From assembly GCF_028368935.1 (NCBI RefSeq), contig NZ_JAQNDK010000001.1:3966639-4030638 (forward strand): a stretch of 64,000 nt of DNA, read 5' to 3'. This DNA is from Sorangium aterium. Lineage in GTDB: Bacteria > Myxococcota_A > Polyangia > Polyangiales > Polyangiaceae. Both the position numbers and the translations under genes were made by a program. The stretch's first letter is position 1; each line of letters opens with the position of its first letter. The notes under the pieces are model-generated. The model was not told the DNA's origin, did no database searches, and saw only the letters and a program-made list of their open reading frames with translations. Positions 36,277-44,734 of the stretch are shown here, one piece after another.

Positions 36277-37299
36277 ATGATTATCGATGATCCTCGGGTC
36301 CTCAGCTCCCTCAGCCCGCGACGGCTGCACCTCATCCTGTTGCCGACTGAGCAGTGCAACTTCCGTTGCACGTACTGCTACGAGCAGTTCCTGCTCGGCC
36401 AGATGACCCCCACGGTCACCGAGGCCATCCGGAAGCTGGTACGCGATCGTGTTGACGAGCTCGACGAACTAACGATCAGTTGGTTCGGTGGCGAACCGCT
36501 GCTGGCCAAGGGTGTCGTGCTTGACCTTGCGTCTTTCTTCTACGGGCTCGCCTCCGAGCGCCCCTCGCTTCAATACCGCGCCAACATGACGACCAATGGC
36601 TACTTCCTCGATCTAGCCACAGCAACCGAGCTGACGGCGTTGGGCGTACGAGAGTACCAGATCAGCCTCGACGGCGACGAGGACTTGCACAACGCGATCC
36701 GTCGAAGCCGAAGCGGCGAGCCTACTTTTGCGCGCATTTACCAGCACCTGCTGGCGTTACGGGCGAGCGACCTGGCGATCCAGATCATCGTGCGCGTGCA
36801 TTTCTCGCCACAGACCCACGAGGCCCTCGACCCGCTAATCGAGCGACTCGACCGCGACCTCGGTGGCGACGTTCGGTTTCAGTTCTACTTTAAGGCCATC
36901 GAGCCATTGGGCGGGCCGCACAACCATCAGATTGAGCGCATCCCATACGAGCGTCAAATGGCGATGCGAGCGGCGCTCGCTGCGAAGGTCCGGAACCGGC
37001 GACAGGTCCACGAGCCGGTTGGGCACGAGGTCTGCTACGCGTCACGCGCGAACTCCTTCTTGATCCGCCCCAACGGCGCAATCGGTAAGTGTACCGTTGC
37101 GCTTGAGGAACCCGGCAACGCGGTCGGACGGCTGCTCGCCGATGGCTCGATCGATGTGCAGCTGGAGCGCTTCGTTCCGTGGCTCATAGGGTTGCAGTCC
37201 GGACGAGAAGATGACCTCGCCTGCCCGTGGCGCAGTTTACGCGGAAATCCCGCTACGGGTCTGGCCCGGAGTGGGCGTCGACTTCCTGTCGTGAGGTGA
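36277..37299 (+). CDS. Radical SAM/SPASM peptide maturase (probable RiPP enzyme)
   Basis: The 340-residue protein has the [4Fe-4S] motif CNFRCTYCYEQF (Cys 27, 31, 34), GGEPLL and the AdoMet-binding strands of a radical SAM barrel (ITSN-type MTTNGYFLD; QISLDGDEDLHN). A C-terminal SPASM-like Cys set follows (EVCYASRANSFLIRPNGAIG, then GKCTVALEEPGNAVGRL, then DDLACPW). Such enzymes install crosslinks on ribosomal peptides. The last 20 residues (GNPATGLARSGRRLPVVR) do not continue the expected CxxxC ending, so the gene may be truncated just after the last recognisable Cys. It follows the putative precursor. Confidence 0.8.
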   Translation: MIIDDPRVLSSLSPRRLHLILLPTEQCNFRCTYCYEQFLLGQMTPTVTEAIRKLVRDRVDELDELTISWFGGEPLLAKGVVLDLASFFYGLASERPSLQYRANMTTNGYFLDLATATELTALGVREYQISLDGDEDLHNAIRRSRSGEPTFARIYQHLLALRASDLAIQIIVRVHFSPQTHEALDPLIERLDRDLGGDVRFQFYFKAIEPLGGPHNHQIERIPYERQMAMRAALAAKVRNRRQVHEPVGHEVCYASRANSFLIRPNGAIGKCTVALEEPGNAVGRLLADGSIDVQLERFVPWLIGLQSGREDDLACPWRSLRGNPATGLARSGRRLPVVR

Positions 37300-37424
37300 G
37301 AAGCGGAATCGTGCTCTACGTCCTGCCAGGTCAACCTGCTCTCGCGAGGATCGCCGACCAAGGGCGCGTTGGCTGATACGGCCACCATGGTAGCGCCTCG
37401 CGAGGGGGGAACGAGCAGCCGCGG

Positions 37425-37629
37425 CCAGCGTCCCGCCGCCGCGCTTTCACACCGTCAAGTACGCGGGCGTGCTCGCCTCGGCGAGTCCATGGCGCAAGCG
37501 CATCGGACCGCGCCCTGCAAAGCCAGAAGAGCCTACCAAGGCGGACGATGGCGCCGCTCCGAAACGCAAGCGTGGCGGCTATCGGCCGTGGGCCGAGCTC
37601 TTGCGCCGCACATTTGCGATCGACATCCT
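37425..37629 (+). pseudogene. IS91-family transposase, 5' piece split by a serine-recombinase transposon
   Basis: The frame reads VPPPRFHTVKYAGVLASASP then GGYRPWAELLRRTFAIDIL, the C-terminal region of IS91-type (Y2) transposases in high-GC bacteria. It breaks at the left terminal repeat of the transposon; the expected continuation (DVLECPTCKGRMK) is at 39582 on the far side. Confidence 0.75.
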
Positions 37630-39581
37630 GCGAACGCAAAGCATGAAAACCTGCTGAGGCTGGTGCTGCACCGGCGTGTTTTCAAGATCCGCAGGAATTC
37701 CGGGAAGGGTGGGAATGAGGCTGCGGATGGGTCGCTCCCGTCAACGGGCTGGGGTCGTGAGGGGGTCCCCGAAAGGATGGCGGGGATCCATGACCCAGCG
37801 TGCGTGGAGGATCGAGTGGAGAGCGCGGCCCCAGCCCGACGGTTCATCTCGGCTCAGCCTGGCGGTCGGCCTCGTGATCGACGCCGCGGAAAGCCCCCCG
37901 ATCGGGCTGCGCAGGAGCGGGGACGACGGCGCCAAGAGGAGCAACGAACCCAACGCCAGCAACAGCAACGAAAGGAGAGACCATGAGCCAACGAGCCGCC
38001 CTCTATGCGCGCGTCTCGACGGCGCGGCAGGAACAGGAGCAAACGGTGGCGTCGCAGCTCGAAGCGCTCGAGAACGCAGCGACCGCCATGGGGCTCACGG
38101 TGCCGGCAGAGCGACGGTACATCGATGACGGCATCAGTGGCGCTCGCCTCGATCGGCCGGGATTGGACGCGTTGCGCGACGCAGCGGCCGATGGGCTGAT
38201 CGACGTGGTGCTCGTACATGCTCCCGATCGGCTCGCGCGCAACTACGTGCATCAGGTTGTGCTGGTCGAGGAGCTGACGAACCGCGGAGTCCACGTGCAC
38301 TTCGTCGAATGCCCCGCGACCGAGCGTGCCGAGGACCGCCTGCTCGTGCAGATGCAGGGCATCATCGCCGAGTATGAGCGCGCGAAGATCATGGAGCGCA
38401 CGCGCCGCGGTCGTATTCACAAACTGCGTGCCGGGCAGATGCTGCCTTACAGCTCTGTCGCACGCTATGGCTATGCCATCGAACGCTCTGCCGATGGGCT
38501 GCGGCGCACGGTCGTCATCGACGAGGTCGAAGCCCAGCATGTACGGGCGATGTACCGGTGGGTGCGCGAGGAGGATCTCAGCTCACGCGCCGTCGCCAGG
38601 CGACTGAACGCACAGGGGATACGTCCTCGCAGGGCGGCGCGGTGGACCGAGGGCCGCGTCTATGGGGTGCTGACCGACCCCACCTATACTGGCATGGCGA
38701 CCTACGGTCGTCGGATGTCGGTCGAACCGGCACGACCGAAAAAGCCGGGTTCCTACCGAAAGCACCTCAAGAGCTCCAGCCGCTTCCGTCCCAAGCAGGA
38801 GTGGCTCATCATTCCGGTCCCTTCGATCGTTGACGAAAAGGAGCAAGCCGAGGTCCGCGCGATCCTCGCGAAGCACCGGTGGCAGGCGCCGCGGCACCTC
38901 AAGCACGACTACCTTCTCCGGTCGCTCGTCGTCTGCGGTGAATGCGGGTGGCGCATGGAGGGCCATCGACAGGCCCCGCGGTCCGGCGTGCCCTACGAGT
39001 ACTTCTATTATGGATGCCGACGCCGCCTCGCCGAAGTGCGCGGCCATGACAAGCGGTGCAAAGCCAAGTACATCCGTCGCGACGAGCTCGATGCGGTGGT
39101 ATGGGACGCGCTGGTATCGTGGATTCAGTCCCCGGAGATGCTGCTGCAAGAGGTTGAGGCATGGCGTTCGAGCCGCGCGGGAGAGGACCAGAGTCGCCGT
39201 GACCGTGCCCGTCTCGAGAGCGCCGAGCGCAAGCTCCAGACTCAAGTCGAACGGCTGGTCGACGCCTATCAGGCCGGCGCGATATCCGTCGAGGAGCTCA
39301 AGGCGCGGCGCGATCGCCTCGATGCCGAGCAGCGCGCGGTGCGCGTTCGCATCGAGGAGATCGCGGCCCAGGACCAGGACCGAACTCGGCTCAATCAGCT
39401 GGCCGACGACCTGACGGCCTTTGCGGCGACGCTGCGGGAAGGACTGGATAAGCTGGACTTTGCAGGGCGGCAACGCCTCGTCCGGCTGCTGATCGAGCGT
39501 GTCGTCGTGACAGGCGACCACGTCGCTATCGAGCACGCGATCCCGCTCTCCGGCCGGTTTTCGGCTTTACGTTCGCAGGAT
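37625..39581. mobile_element. Serine-recombinase transposon with terminal inverted repeats, about 1.96 kb
   Basis: The left end ATCCTGCGAACGCAAAGC then ATGAAAACC (37625-37651) matches, inverted, the right end GGTTTTCGGCTTTACGTTCG then CAGGAT (39556-39581): about 24 of 27 positions agree. ATCGA is present at both junctions (GCGATCGAC at left, GGATCGATG at right), consistent with a 5-bp or shorter target duplication. It split an IS91 transposase gene whose two halves rejoin in sense as ..AIDVLECPTC... It encodes a serine recombinase and possibly one small ORF. Confidence 0.7.
37790..38128 (+). CDS. Small ORF upstream of and overlapping the recombinase
   Basis: ATG at 37790 follows GGATGGCGGGGATCC and opens MTQRAWRIEWRARPQPDGSS then RLSLAVGLVIDAAESPP. 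The first 60 residues look protein-like; the rest overlaps the recombinase gene in another frame and is basic and low-complexity. Small ORFs in this position recur in serine-recombinase elements, but I cannot assign a role. Confidence 0.35.
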   Translation: MTQRAWRIEWRARPQPDGSSRLSLAVGLVIDAAESPPIGLRRSGDDGAKRSNEPNASNSNERRDHEPTSRPLCARLDGAAGTGANGGVAARSARERSDRHGAHGAGRATVHR

Positions 39582-39764
39582 CGATGTCCTCGAGTGCCCA
39601 ACTTGCAAGGGGCGGATGAAGCTCGTCGCCATGGTGACCGAGCCCCGGAACATCGCCCGCTTCCTCTCCGCGCTCGGCGAGCCGACCGATGTTCCAGCAC
39701 GCTCTCCCAACCGGGGGCCACCGTACTGGAAAAGCACCGTTCTGCGCCGCAAGGCGCCCGGTGA
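37983..39764 (+). CDS. Serine recombinase of the TIR-bounded element
   Basis: Nucleophile Ser 12 (AALYARVSTARQEQEQTVAS), VHAPDRLARNY and EYERAKIMERTRRG form the resolvase domain. The recombinase domain (LNAQGIRPRRAARWTEGRVY), zinc ribbon (LVVCGECGWRMEGHRQAPRS, CKAKY) and a coiled coil (ESAERKLQTQVERLVDAYQA) follow. Start ATG 37983 has an AAAGGAGA site. The natural protein seems to end near HAIPLSGRF, but no stop lies inside the element: the frame runs through the right terminal repeat and 183 bases of target DNA before TGA/TAG, giving 593 residues. Confidence 0.88.
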   Translation: MSQRAALYARVSTARQEQEQTVASQLEALENAATAMGLTVPAERRYIDDGISGARLDRPGLDALRDAAADGLIDVVLVHAPDRLARNYVHQVVLVEELTNRGVHVHFVECPATERAEDRLLVQMQGIIAEYERAKIMERTRRGRIHKLRAGQMLPYSSVARYGYAIERSADGLRRTVVIDEVEAQHVRAMYRWVREEDLSSRAVARRLNAQGIRPRRAARWTEGRVYGVLTDPTYTGMATYGRRMSVEPARPKKPGSYRKHLKSSSRFRPKQEWLIIPVPSIVDEKEQAEVRAILAKHRWQAPRHLKHDYLLRSLVVCGECGWRMEGHRQAPRSGVPYEYFYYGCRRRLAEVRGHDKRCKAKYIRRDELDAVVWDALVSWIQSPEMLLQEVEAWRSSRAGEDQSRRDRARLESAERKLQTQVERLVDAYQAGAISVEELKARRDRLDAEQRAVRVRIEEIAAQDQDRTRLNQLADDLTAFAATLREGLDKLDFAGRQRLVRLLIERVVVTGDHVAIEHAIPLSGRFSALRSQDRCPRVPNLQGADEARRHGDRAPEHRPLPLRARRADRCSSTLSQPGATVLEKHRSAPQGAR

Positions 39765-39774
39765 CGCCGCATAG
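39582..39774 (+). pseudogene. IS91-family transposase, 3' piece
   Basis: In a different frame from the recombinase the DNA reads DVLECPTCKGRMKLVAMVTE, PRNIARFLSALGEPTDVPAR and ends LRRKAPGDAA. This is the normal C-terminus of IS91-type transposases in high-GC hosts, with a CxxC pair. It continues the piece at 37425-37629. Confidence 0.75.
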
Positions 39775-39980
39775 CGTCTCGCGACGCGCCTCCCGGGCCA
39801 GACCAACGCCCGGACGGACACGATCGGTCAGCTGCTCGACCTGTCGGCCGCACCGGAGGGGCGAGCAAGATCCAGTCGATAGTCCTGCCGAGTGCCCGCC
39901 CTGGTCGCCCGCTATTCCAGGAAGCTCCTCACCGCCCGCTGGCCCGGCTGAACGCGGGAGGGCTGGGTGAAGAACCCGCG

Positions 39981-40632
39981 GTGGGGGCCAAGCGCCCGCC
40001 CGCCGCACCGAAACGACCGCCGCGGATCACGATCCCGCCCGAGGCGATCCTCGCTGAGAGCGGGCTGATCCGCGCCATGCTCGCCAGGTCCGGCGTGCCC
40101 GCCGCCGATCGCGACGACGTGCTCCAGGAGTGCCTCATCGGCGCCGTCGTGGCCGTTCGCGAGGGGAGGTACCGCCCGGAGCCCGGGCTGCATCCGCGGC
40201 GCGTCCTCCAGCGCTGGCTGATCGGCATCGCCGGCCACCAGGCTAGTACGACAGCCGCACATCGGTGAGCGCCGAACGAGCAGGGCTTCACCAGTGTGCG
40301 GACGAGCCATGCGTCACGATCGTCCGCCAGCTCACCGAAATCCGCGGAAATTCCGCGACGTCCGCCGGGAGGTCGCTGTCCCGGACCCGCTGGCCCACGT
40401 CGTCGGCCGGGTGCCGTCCCCTCATGAGGAGATCGAGGCGCGCGCCCTTCTGAAGTACCTCTTGCTGGTCGAGCCCCGGGAGCGCCGCGTGCTGATCCTC
40501 GTGGGGGCGGCCGAAACGGCCAGCGACATCGCCCGGCGCCTCAGATTGCCGGTCGGCACCGCGTTCTCCCGACTACGCCGGGGCCGTCTCCGCCTCGCGA
40601 CGGTGCTCAAGAAGTGGCGTCGCTTCCGGTAG
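39981..40632 (+). pseudogene. Sigma-70-type sigma factor broken by a small insertion/frameshift
   Basis: From GTG 39981 the frame gives region 2 (AADRDDVLQECLIGAVVAVR) and breaks off at HQASTTAAHR. After a change of frame it resumes PDPLAHVVGRVPSPHEEIEA, then LVEPRERRVLILVGAAETAS and LRLPVGTAFSRLRRGRLRLA, which is region 4. The break coincides with CTAGTACGACAGCCGCAC (40245), similar to the end of the 119-bp element at 16.6 kb. Same family as the sigma gene at 12.8 kb and the tails at 2.6 and 40.65 kb. Confidence 0.65.
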
Positions 40633-40649
40633 ACCCCACTTTCCTTTCC

Positions 40650-40784
40650 ATGTCGGGCGGGGGCGAGCAGGCAAGCGAGGTCGCTCAGAACCTCGGGATG
40701 CCCGTCGCGACGGCGTTCTCACGGCTCCGCCGGGGGCGGATACGCCTCGCCACTGTGCTGAAGCGGCGGCGTTGCTTGCGCTGA
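40650..40784 (+). pseudogene. Duplicate sigma factor region 4 tail
   Basis: ATG at 40650 opens SGGGEQASEVAQNLGMPVAT then AFSRLRRGRIRLATVLKRRR, ending LR and TGA. It repeats the final 40 residues of the sigma pseudogene immediately upstream, with substitutions, so it is a diverged partial duplication. A helix-turn-helix remains, but there is no core-binding region. Confidence 0.55.
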
Positions 40785-40947
40785 GCCTCGCCTTCCCCGC
40801 CAGATCGGCGACGGCGAGCAGGTGAGCGGAGTCGCCAGCGGAACCACCTCTGCAGGGCTACATTTCGCCATCATCAAGTCGGCTGGGCCGCGCCGACCGT
40901 GTTTGGATCCTGCCATACGGTGGTGTGGCGGCCGTGTTGATGCGTCA

Positions 40948-41877
40948 CTACCCGTCGTCGACAGAAGCATCTCGAAATGCAGCGATTAATGGGCGGTCGA
41001 ATTCGCGGCTATCCGGTATTCCAACCAAGTAAAACTTAGAAGGGTCGCCTTCGATGCCTGCCATTAGCTTCATTCCATGCCGTTCAACGAAAGGGCTGAT
41101 GCCGTGGTGGTCGGCCAGCCATTCGTTGTACCCAGCAATAGATGGGCCGCCGGTGTTAATTACATACTCAACGCCATAGAGGCAGAACACAAAGAATGTT
41201 TCGCGTCGCTTGGTTAGAAATAGGTCATAGCCGAATCCTGCCTGAACCCATTCGCCGCTAATCGGATGGCGCATCAGTGTTTCTTCCGGAAATATGCGTC
41301 GTCGACCATATGGCCACTCGTCGAAGTTGTCGCCGCGACGCGCAAAATGTCGTATTCGGTCAAAGTGAGGCGAGTCGATCAGGTTGTCGAGTCCGGTCGG
41401 ACTGTCGTGGACCCATAGCGCGAGAGCCTCTAGGGCCATTTTTGCTAGGAATCGAGCCATCTCTCGCTGAGGTGGATCCCTATCGATTGGGAATGCGAAC
41501 AGGCTTGGCTCACCCCTTGAGTCGTTGTGTTGAAGAGCTTTTTCGTATCTATCTATGTCCCGTCCTCGCTCGGGACGAATATCCAGTTCATCGTGCGGCG
41601 TCACGCGCAAGGATATGTCGATATCAGGTCCGATTAGTACGCCTGTGAGCGATGGGTGGTCGCCATTTTTGTTAGGAACCCGGTACCATGCACGCAAGTT
41701 TCGCATGGATTGATGCGACAGTATGGGGCCTTCTATTTTGCGAGAAAAGTAGTTATTGCATCCGTCGCAGACCAGGCCGCGAGGTAGTACATGTCGTTTG
41801 TTTCCAATAGATTCTGGAATGATGTGTTCTACGCTTCGCGAGGTGCCAGATGGCTGCTTGCAAAATATGCATCGCAT
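40948..41877 (-). CDS. HNH endonuclease domain protein, 309 aa
   Basis: Starting at ATG 41877 (MRCIFCKQPSG) the protein opens with a zinc-bound HNH fold: CIFC, then SVEHIIPESIGN (catalytic His) and CDGCNNYFS. The 250-residue C-terminal part is mixed alpha/beta (FLAKMALEALALWVHDSPTG; ETFFVFCLYGVEYVINTGG) and unassigned. A longer frame to 42033 adds a Pro/Arg-rich leader and is less likely. G+C is clearly lower than in neighbours. It sits downstream of the AIPR-type gene, suggesting a nuclease of a defence island. The target is unknown. Confidence 0.8.
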   Translation of the reverse strand: MRCIFCKQPSGTSRSVEHIIPESIGNKRHVLPRGLVCDGCNNYFSRKIEGPILSHQSMRNLRAWYRVPNKNGDHPSLTGVLIGPDIDISLRVTPHDELDIRPERGRDIDRYEKALQHNDSRGEPSLFAFPIDRDPPQREMARFLAKMALEALALWVHDSPTGLDNLIDSPHFDRIRHFARRGDNFDEWPYGRRRIFPEETLMRHPISGEWVQAGFGYDLFLTKRRETFFVFCLYGVEYVINTGGPSIAGYNEWLADHHGISPFVERHGMKLMAGIEGDPSKFYLVGIPDSREFDRPLIAAFRDASVDDG

Positions 41878-42048
41878 GCGGTTTCTGTAGCAGGTCTGAG
41901 GTGCTCCCGCACGGGACCGCCTGGCCGCCGTGCTCCCGGCGGGGGGCTCCTGAGCCGTTCCGCTATAGCTGTACGTGGTGTCCCCAGATCCCGCCTGCAA
42001 CGAGGAACGCCTGCCGCGAGGCACGCGAGGCACGCCTGCCGCGAGGCA

Positions 42049-42231
42049 TCACGCCTCCCCGATCTCGAGCGCCCGCCTCCATGACCCAGCCCGCCAGGTC
42101 GCGGCGAACAGGCCGCAGCCGTCGTATGCGAGCTCCAGGACGAGACCAGGAGCGACGGGCAGGGAGAGGGTCTCGTCCTCCTCCGCGAGAACAGCTTCGG
42201 CGATGGCGGCGAGGCTGTCAGGGTCGATCAT
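42049..42231 (-). CDS. Small hypothetical protein, 60 aa
   Basis: MIDPDSLAAIAEAVLAEEDE then LSLPVAPGLVLELAYDGCGL, an acidic start followed by beta-strand-like residues. It looks protein-like and has high G+C, unlike the flanking defence genes. No family recognised. Confidence 0.35.
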   Translation of the reverse strand: MIDPDSLAAIAEAVLAEEDETLSLPVAPGLVLELAYDGCGLFAATWRAGSWRRALEIGEA

Positions 42232-42349
42232 GCCCGAAACATCGATGGGGCGGGGACGCCGGTTGCGTGGCGTGGGACCGGGGGGCAGACCCCTGTCGCG
42301 GCCCCGAGCGCTCCGTTCGTGGTATCCACCGAAGCCTCACTCGTCTACG

Positions 42350-42667
42350 TCATGAGCGTCTTTTGGGCTTCGTGCGCGACGGCTTCGCCTTCCCCGCTGC
42401 ATCACTGATAGATTCCGGTCTCGACGGAGCGGACTTTGCAGCTGCGCGCAGATCAGGCAACTTTCGGCCGCTCTTGTATCGATTGATTCGAAGTGCGATT
42501 TTTTGGTCGATTTTCTTTAGAAAATTGGGCGAGCGCAAGGCGGCGCGGACACTGCGGTGGTCATTAGGATCGAATGTGTCAATCGCCAGCTCTGTAAAGA
42601 GCTGCAGCCCCTCGATCGCATATTTTCTCAGGGCGTTCTGAAATTCGGGGGGTGGCCATGGTTTCAA
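42350..42667 (-). pseudogene. C-terminal continuation of the AIPR gene in a shifted frame
   Basis: As a free ORF it would start MKPWPPPEFQNALRKYAIEG. However, joining it to the AIPR frame by dropping one base in a run of six C (within ACCCCCCGA on the minus strand) gives METMATPEFQNALRKYAIEG, a natural continuation. Then comes LFTELAIDTFDPNDHRSVRA and a basic end (AKPSRTKPKRRS). So this is most likely the true C-terminus of the AIPR protein, displaced by an indel, programmed frameshift or base error. A separate small gene overlapping by 89 bases is the alternative. Confidence 0.6.
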
Positions 42668-44147
42668 GGTCGATCCCGTGCGGCATACGATTCAGCTCTT
42701 CCACAAGTCTGGCTGCGCAATGCAACCCCCAGTATGTGCCACTGATTCCCAGCAGCCCGGCGAGAGCCTTGTCGTCGTCGTCGTTGGGATGAAGCACGCT
42801 GAGTTTCGCCTGACGCTCCTCGTCAGTTTGATTCCCAAGCAGCCAAAAAAGGTAGACATGTTCGGGGGCAATGGTGTGAGGAAATAGTCTTTGGTAGTGC
42901 CGATCGAATAGCTCTTGCTTTTCCTTTACGGCATCAATGATCGCTTCCGAGTCGCCCGATGCTAAGTACTGCGCGATTTTGTCCAGTTCTATTATTGATT
43001 CTGAATCTCGCTTCCGTCGACTGCCCTCTTGCTTGGGTGCGTACTGAATTCCAATCCGCTCGAATGCGCTTCGGAGCCTCTCTTGGATGGGATCGACTGA
43101 GCGTACCGCCCAGATCTTTACAGGATTCTGGGTGTTGTTGTAGCGAACTATGTCGGTTACAATTGCTGGCTTCGCTGCGACAACTCTGGTGAGCACGCGA
43201 GCGTTAGGGGGTGCGCCAGCATTCCAAACTGAAACCGTCGTCTGGCATCCGTTGACAATACTAAAGCGCCGGAGGCGAAACGTGCGTGGTCTATCGATTA
43301 TCGGCTCGACCGTGTTGGCAACAATTGTAATCCCATTGTTAAGGGCCCAGAAGGTTCCGGGGATTGTTTTGGCGGTTTCGATCATCCGCTCATTGATGCC
43401 TCCTTTTCTGGATCCAATAAATAGCCGCACATTTCCTTCGAACAGAGTTTTTCCGTGCTTTTGATAAAGACGTCCCAGTTCTGCGCCACTTACGCTGCCG
43501 ACGATGGCGTTTCCAAAGTCGCCGCTATCGTGGAATATTTCACTCGAAAATTCGAGTTCATCTTCGAGTACCATTTTCTCGGAAGAGCGCAGTGTTGCAA
43601 ACTTCTCGATAATTTCATCTATGGAATCATAGAAAAATCGAATATTGGAAAACTGCTTCGATTTGTTGGTGACGGCGCATGCGCGTTCGATTTGATCGGA
43701 CTTCGGTCCAAGGCTTACAAGGCCCATTTCGATAGAGTAAGCTGAGCCGTCGTCACCCTGTAGAACGTTTTGGACCTCCTGCAGCAGGTCCGCTGCGTCT
43801 ACTCGTCCTGCATCGCGGAACGCCCGTGGATCGAGAATGGCTGGAGTTGAGGCGACGAGCGCGTCCCATTTGGATTTGGGAGCTAGTTTGTCTGGATTTG
43901 TCGGCTTGTGGGCCTGGAGCACGATTACCCGTGCGTTGGGATGATCGATAAGTATGACGTCTACCCCTTGGTCCTCGCCGCCGTCGAGAGATGCGCCCTC
44001 AAGAGCAGAATCCTCGTCGATATCGAGAATATCAATTGCGTACCAGGCGCCGAATGCTCGATCGGTTGAAATTCTTGCTCTACGCGCTAGTTCTGCTACA
44101 GACGCATCTATGTGATTTCGGAGATCGGGCAGTCTGCGGGACGTCAT
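42579..44147 (-). CDS. AIPR-family abortive phage infection protein
   Basis: The 522-residue protein carries the AIPR domain: RLFIGSRKGGINERMIETAK, then PGTFWALNNGITIVANTVEP, then FSIVNGCQTTVSVWNAGAPP. Proteins of this family protect against phage, often within restriction or nuclease loci; the mechanism is not settled. An N-terminal segment (GGEDQGVDVILIDHPNARVI) resembles a nuclease-like alpha/beta fold. The last 29 residues (RISERPEKICDRGAAALYRAGD and before) follow a probable frameshift at a C6 run. G+C is low, about half. The gene is downstream of nothing obvious and upstream of the HNH gene on the same strand. Confidence 0.85.
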   Translation of the reverse strand: MTSRRLPDLRNHIDASVAELARRARISTDRAFGAWYAIDILDIDEDSALEGASLDGGEDQGVDVILIDHPNARVIVLQAHKPTNPDKLAPKSKWDALVASTPAILDPRAFRDAGRVDAADLLQEVQNVLQGDDGSAYSIEMGLVSLGPKSDQIERACAVTNKSKQFSNIRFFYDSIDEIIEKFATLRSSEKMVLEDELEFSSEIFHDSGDFGNAIVGSVSGAELGRLYQKHGKTLFEGNVRLFIGSRKGGINERMIETAKTIPGTFWALNNGITIVANTVEPIIDRPRTFRLRRFSIVNGCQTTVSVWNAGAPPNARVLTRVVAAKPAIVTDIVRYNNTQNPVKIWAVRSVDPIQERLRSAFERIGIQYAPKQEGSRRKRDSESIIELDKIAQYLASGDSEAIIDAVKEKQELFDRHYQRLFPHTIAPEHVYLFWLLGNQTDEERQAKLSVLHPNDDDDKALAGLLGISGTYWGLHCAARLVEELNRMPHGIDLETMATPRISERPEKICDRGAAALYRAGD

Positions 44148-44704
44148 ACGGCTCCGTGATCGGGTGATGATGGCAGCTCACAACATGAGTGGTATTCACT
44201 TGGAGTGACCATGGTCATGTGTCTATATTGATAATGTACAAGCATGCGTTCCAACTGCGTCGCTGGCGGGCTACAGCGGGCTCCCTCTGCCTCGTGGACG
44301 CGTCCGGCGGTATCTCTCTGATCCTCGCTGTCACTACGGCTATCCCATGGCTACCCCGATCCGCAAGGCCATCCGAGATACCGTTCCGTGTCAAGAGGAG
44401 CCCGTCCGGCAGGGGGCTGCGGCCGGGGCAGGCGGCCGGCCGGCAGGGCAGGACCTATCCCGTTGCCCGCATCCCAGACCTGCCGCGTCCGTTCGCAGGC
44501 CTTGCTGGCGGGATCTGGCGCCGCAGACTCGGACCCGGGATCCATCCCGCTGCCCTGGTGCCCGCCGTGGAATTCCGTGGAGCCCCGTACCCTGGCGTCA
44601 CCTACCGCGCCCGCTCCCGGTGGTCCCGCTCACCCAGGGCCCGCCTAAAATCCAAAGTCGCCAAAATTTATCAGGTCACACGCAGGGCACACAAAAGCAA
44701 AGCA
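44148..44704. other. Intergenic region at the edge of the defence island
   Basis: No supportable gene; long plus-strand frames here are Arg/Pro-rich and one contains VEAPGIEPG, a false peptide that comes from reading tRNA 3' ends in sense. The G+C change near 44.2 kb marks the island boundary. Confidence 0.4.
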
Positions 44705-44734
44705 AGAAGACACGGCTCTCGCCGTGTCTTCTTG
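44705..44734 (-). terminator. Strong intrinsic terminator hairpin
   Basis: AAGAAGACACGGC, loop TCTC, GCCGTGTCTTCTT: a perfect 13-bp stem. On the minus strand it directly follows a tRNA-like CCA end and is followed by a T-rich run (GCTTTGCTTTTGTG), fitting a terminator for an RNA gene read leftward. Confidence 0.75.
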
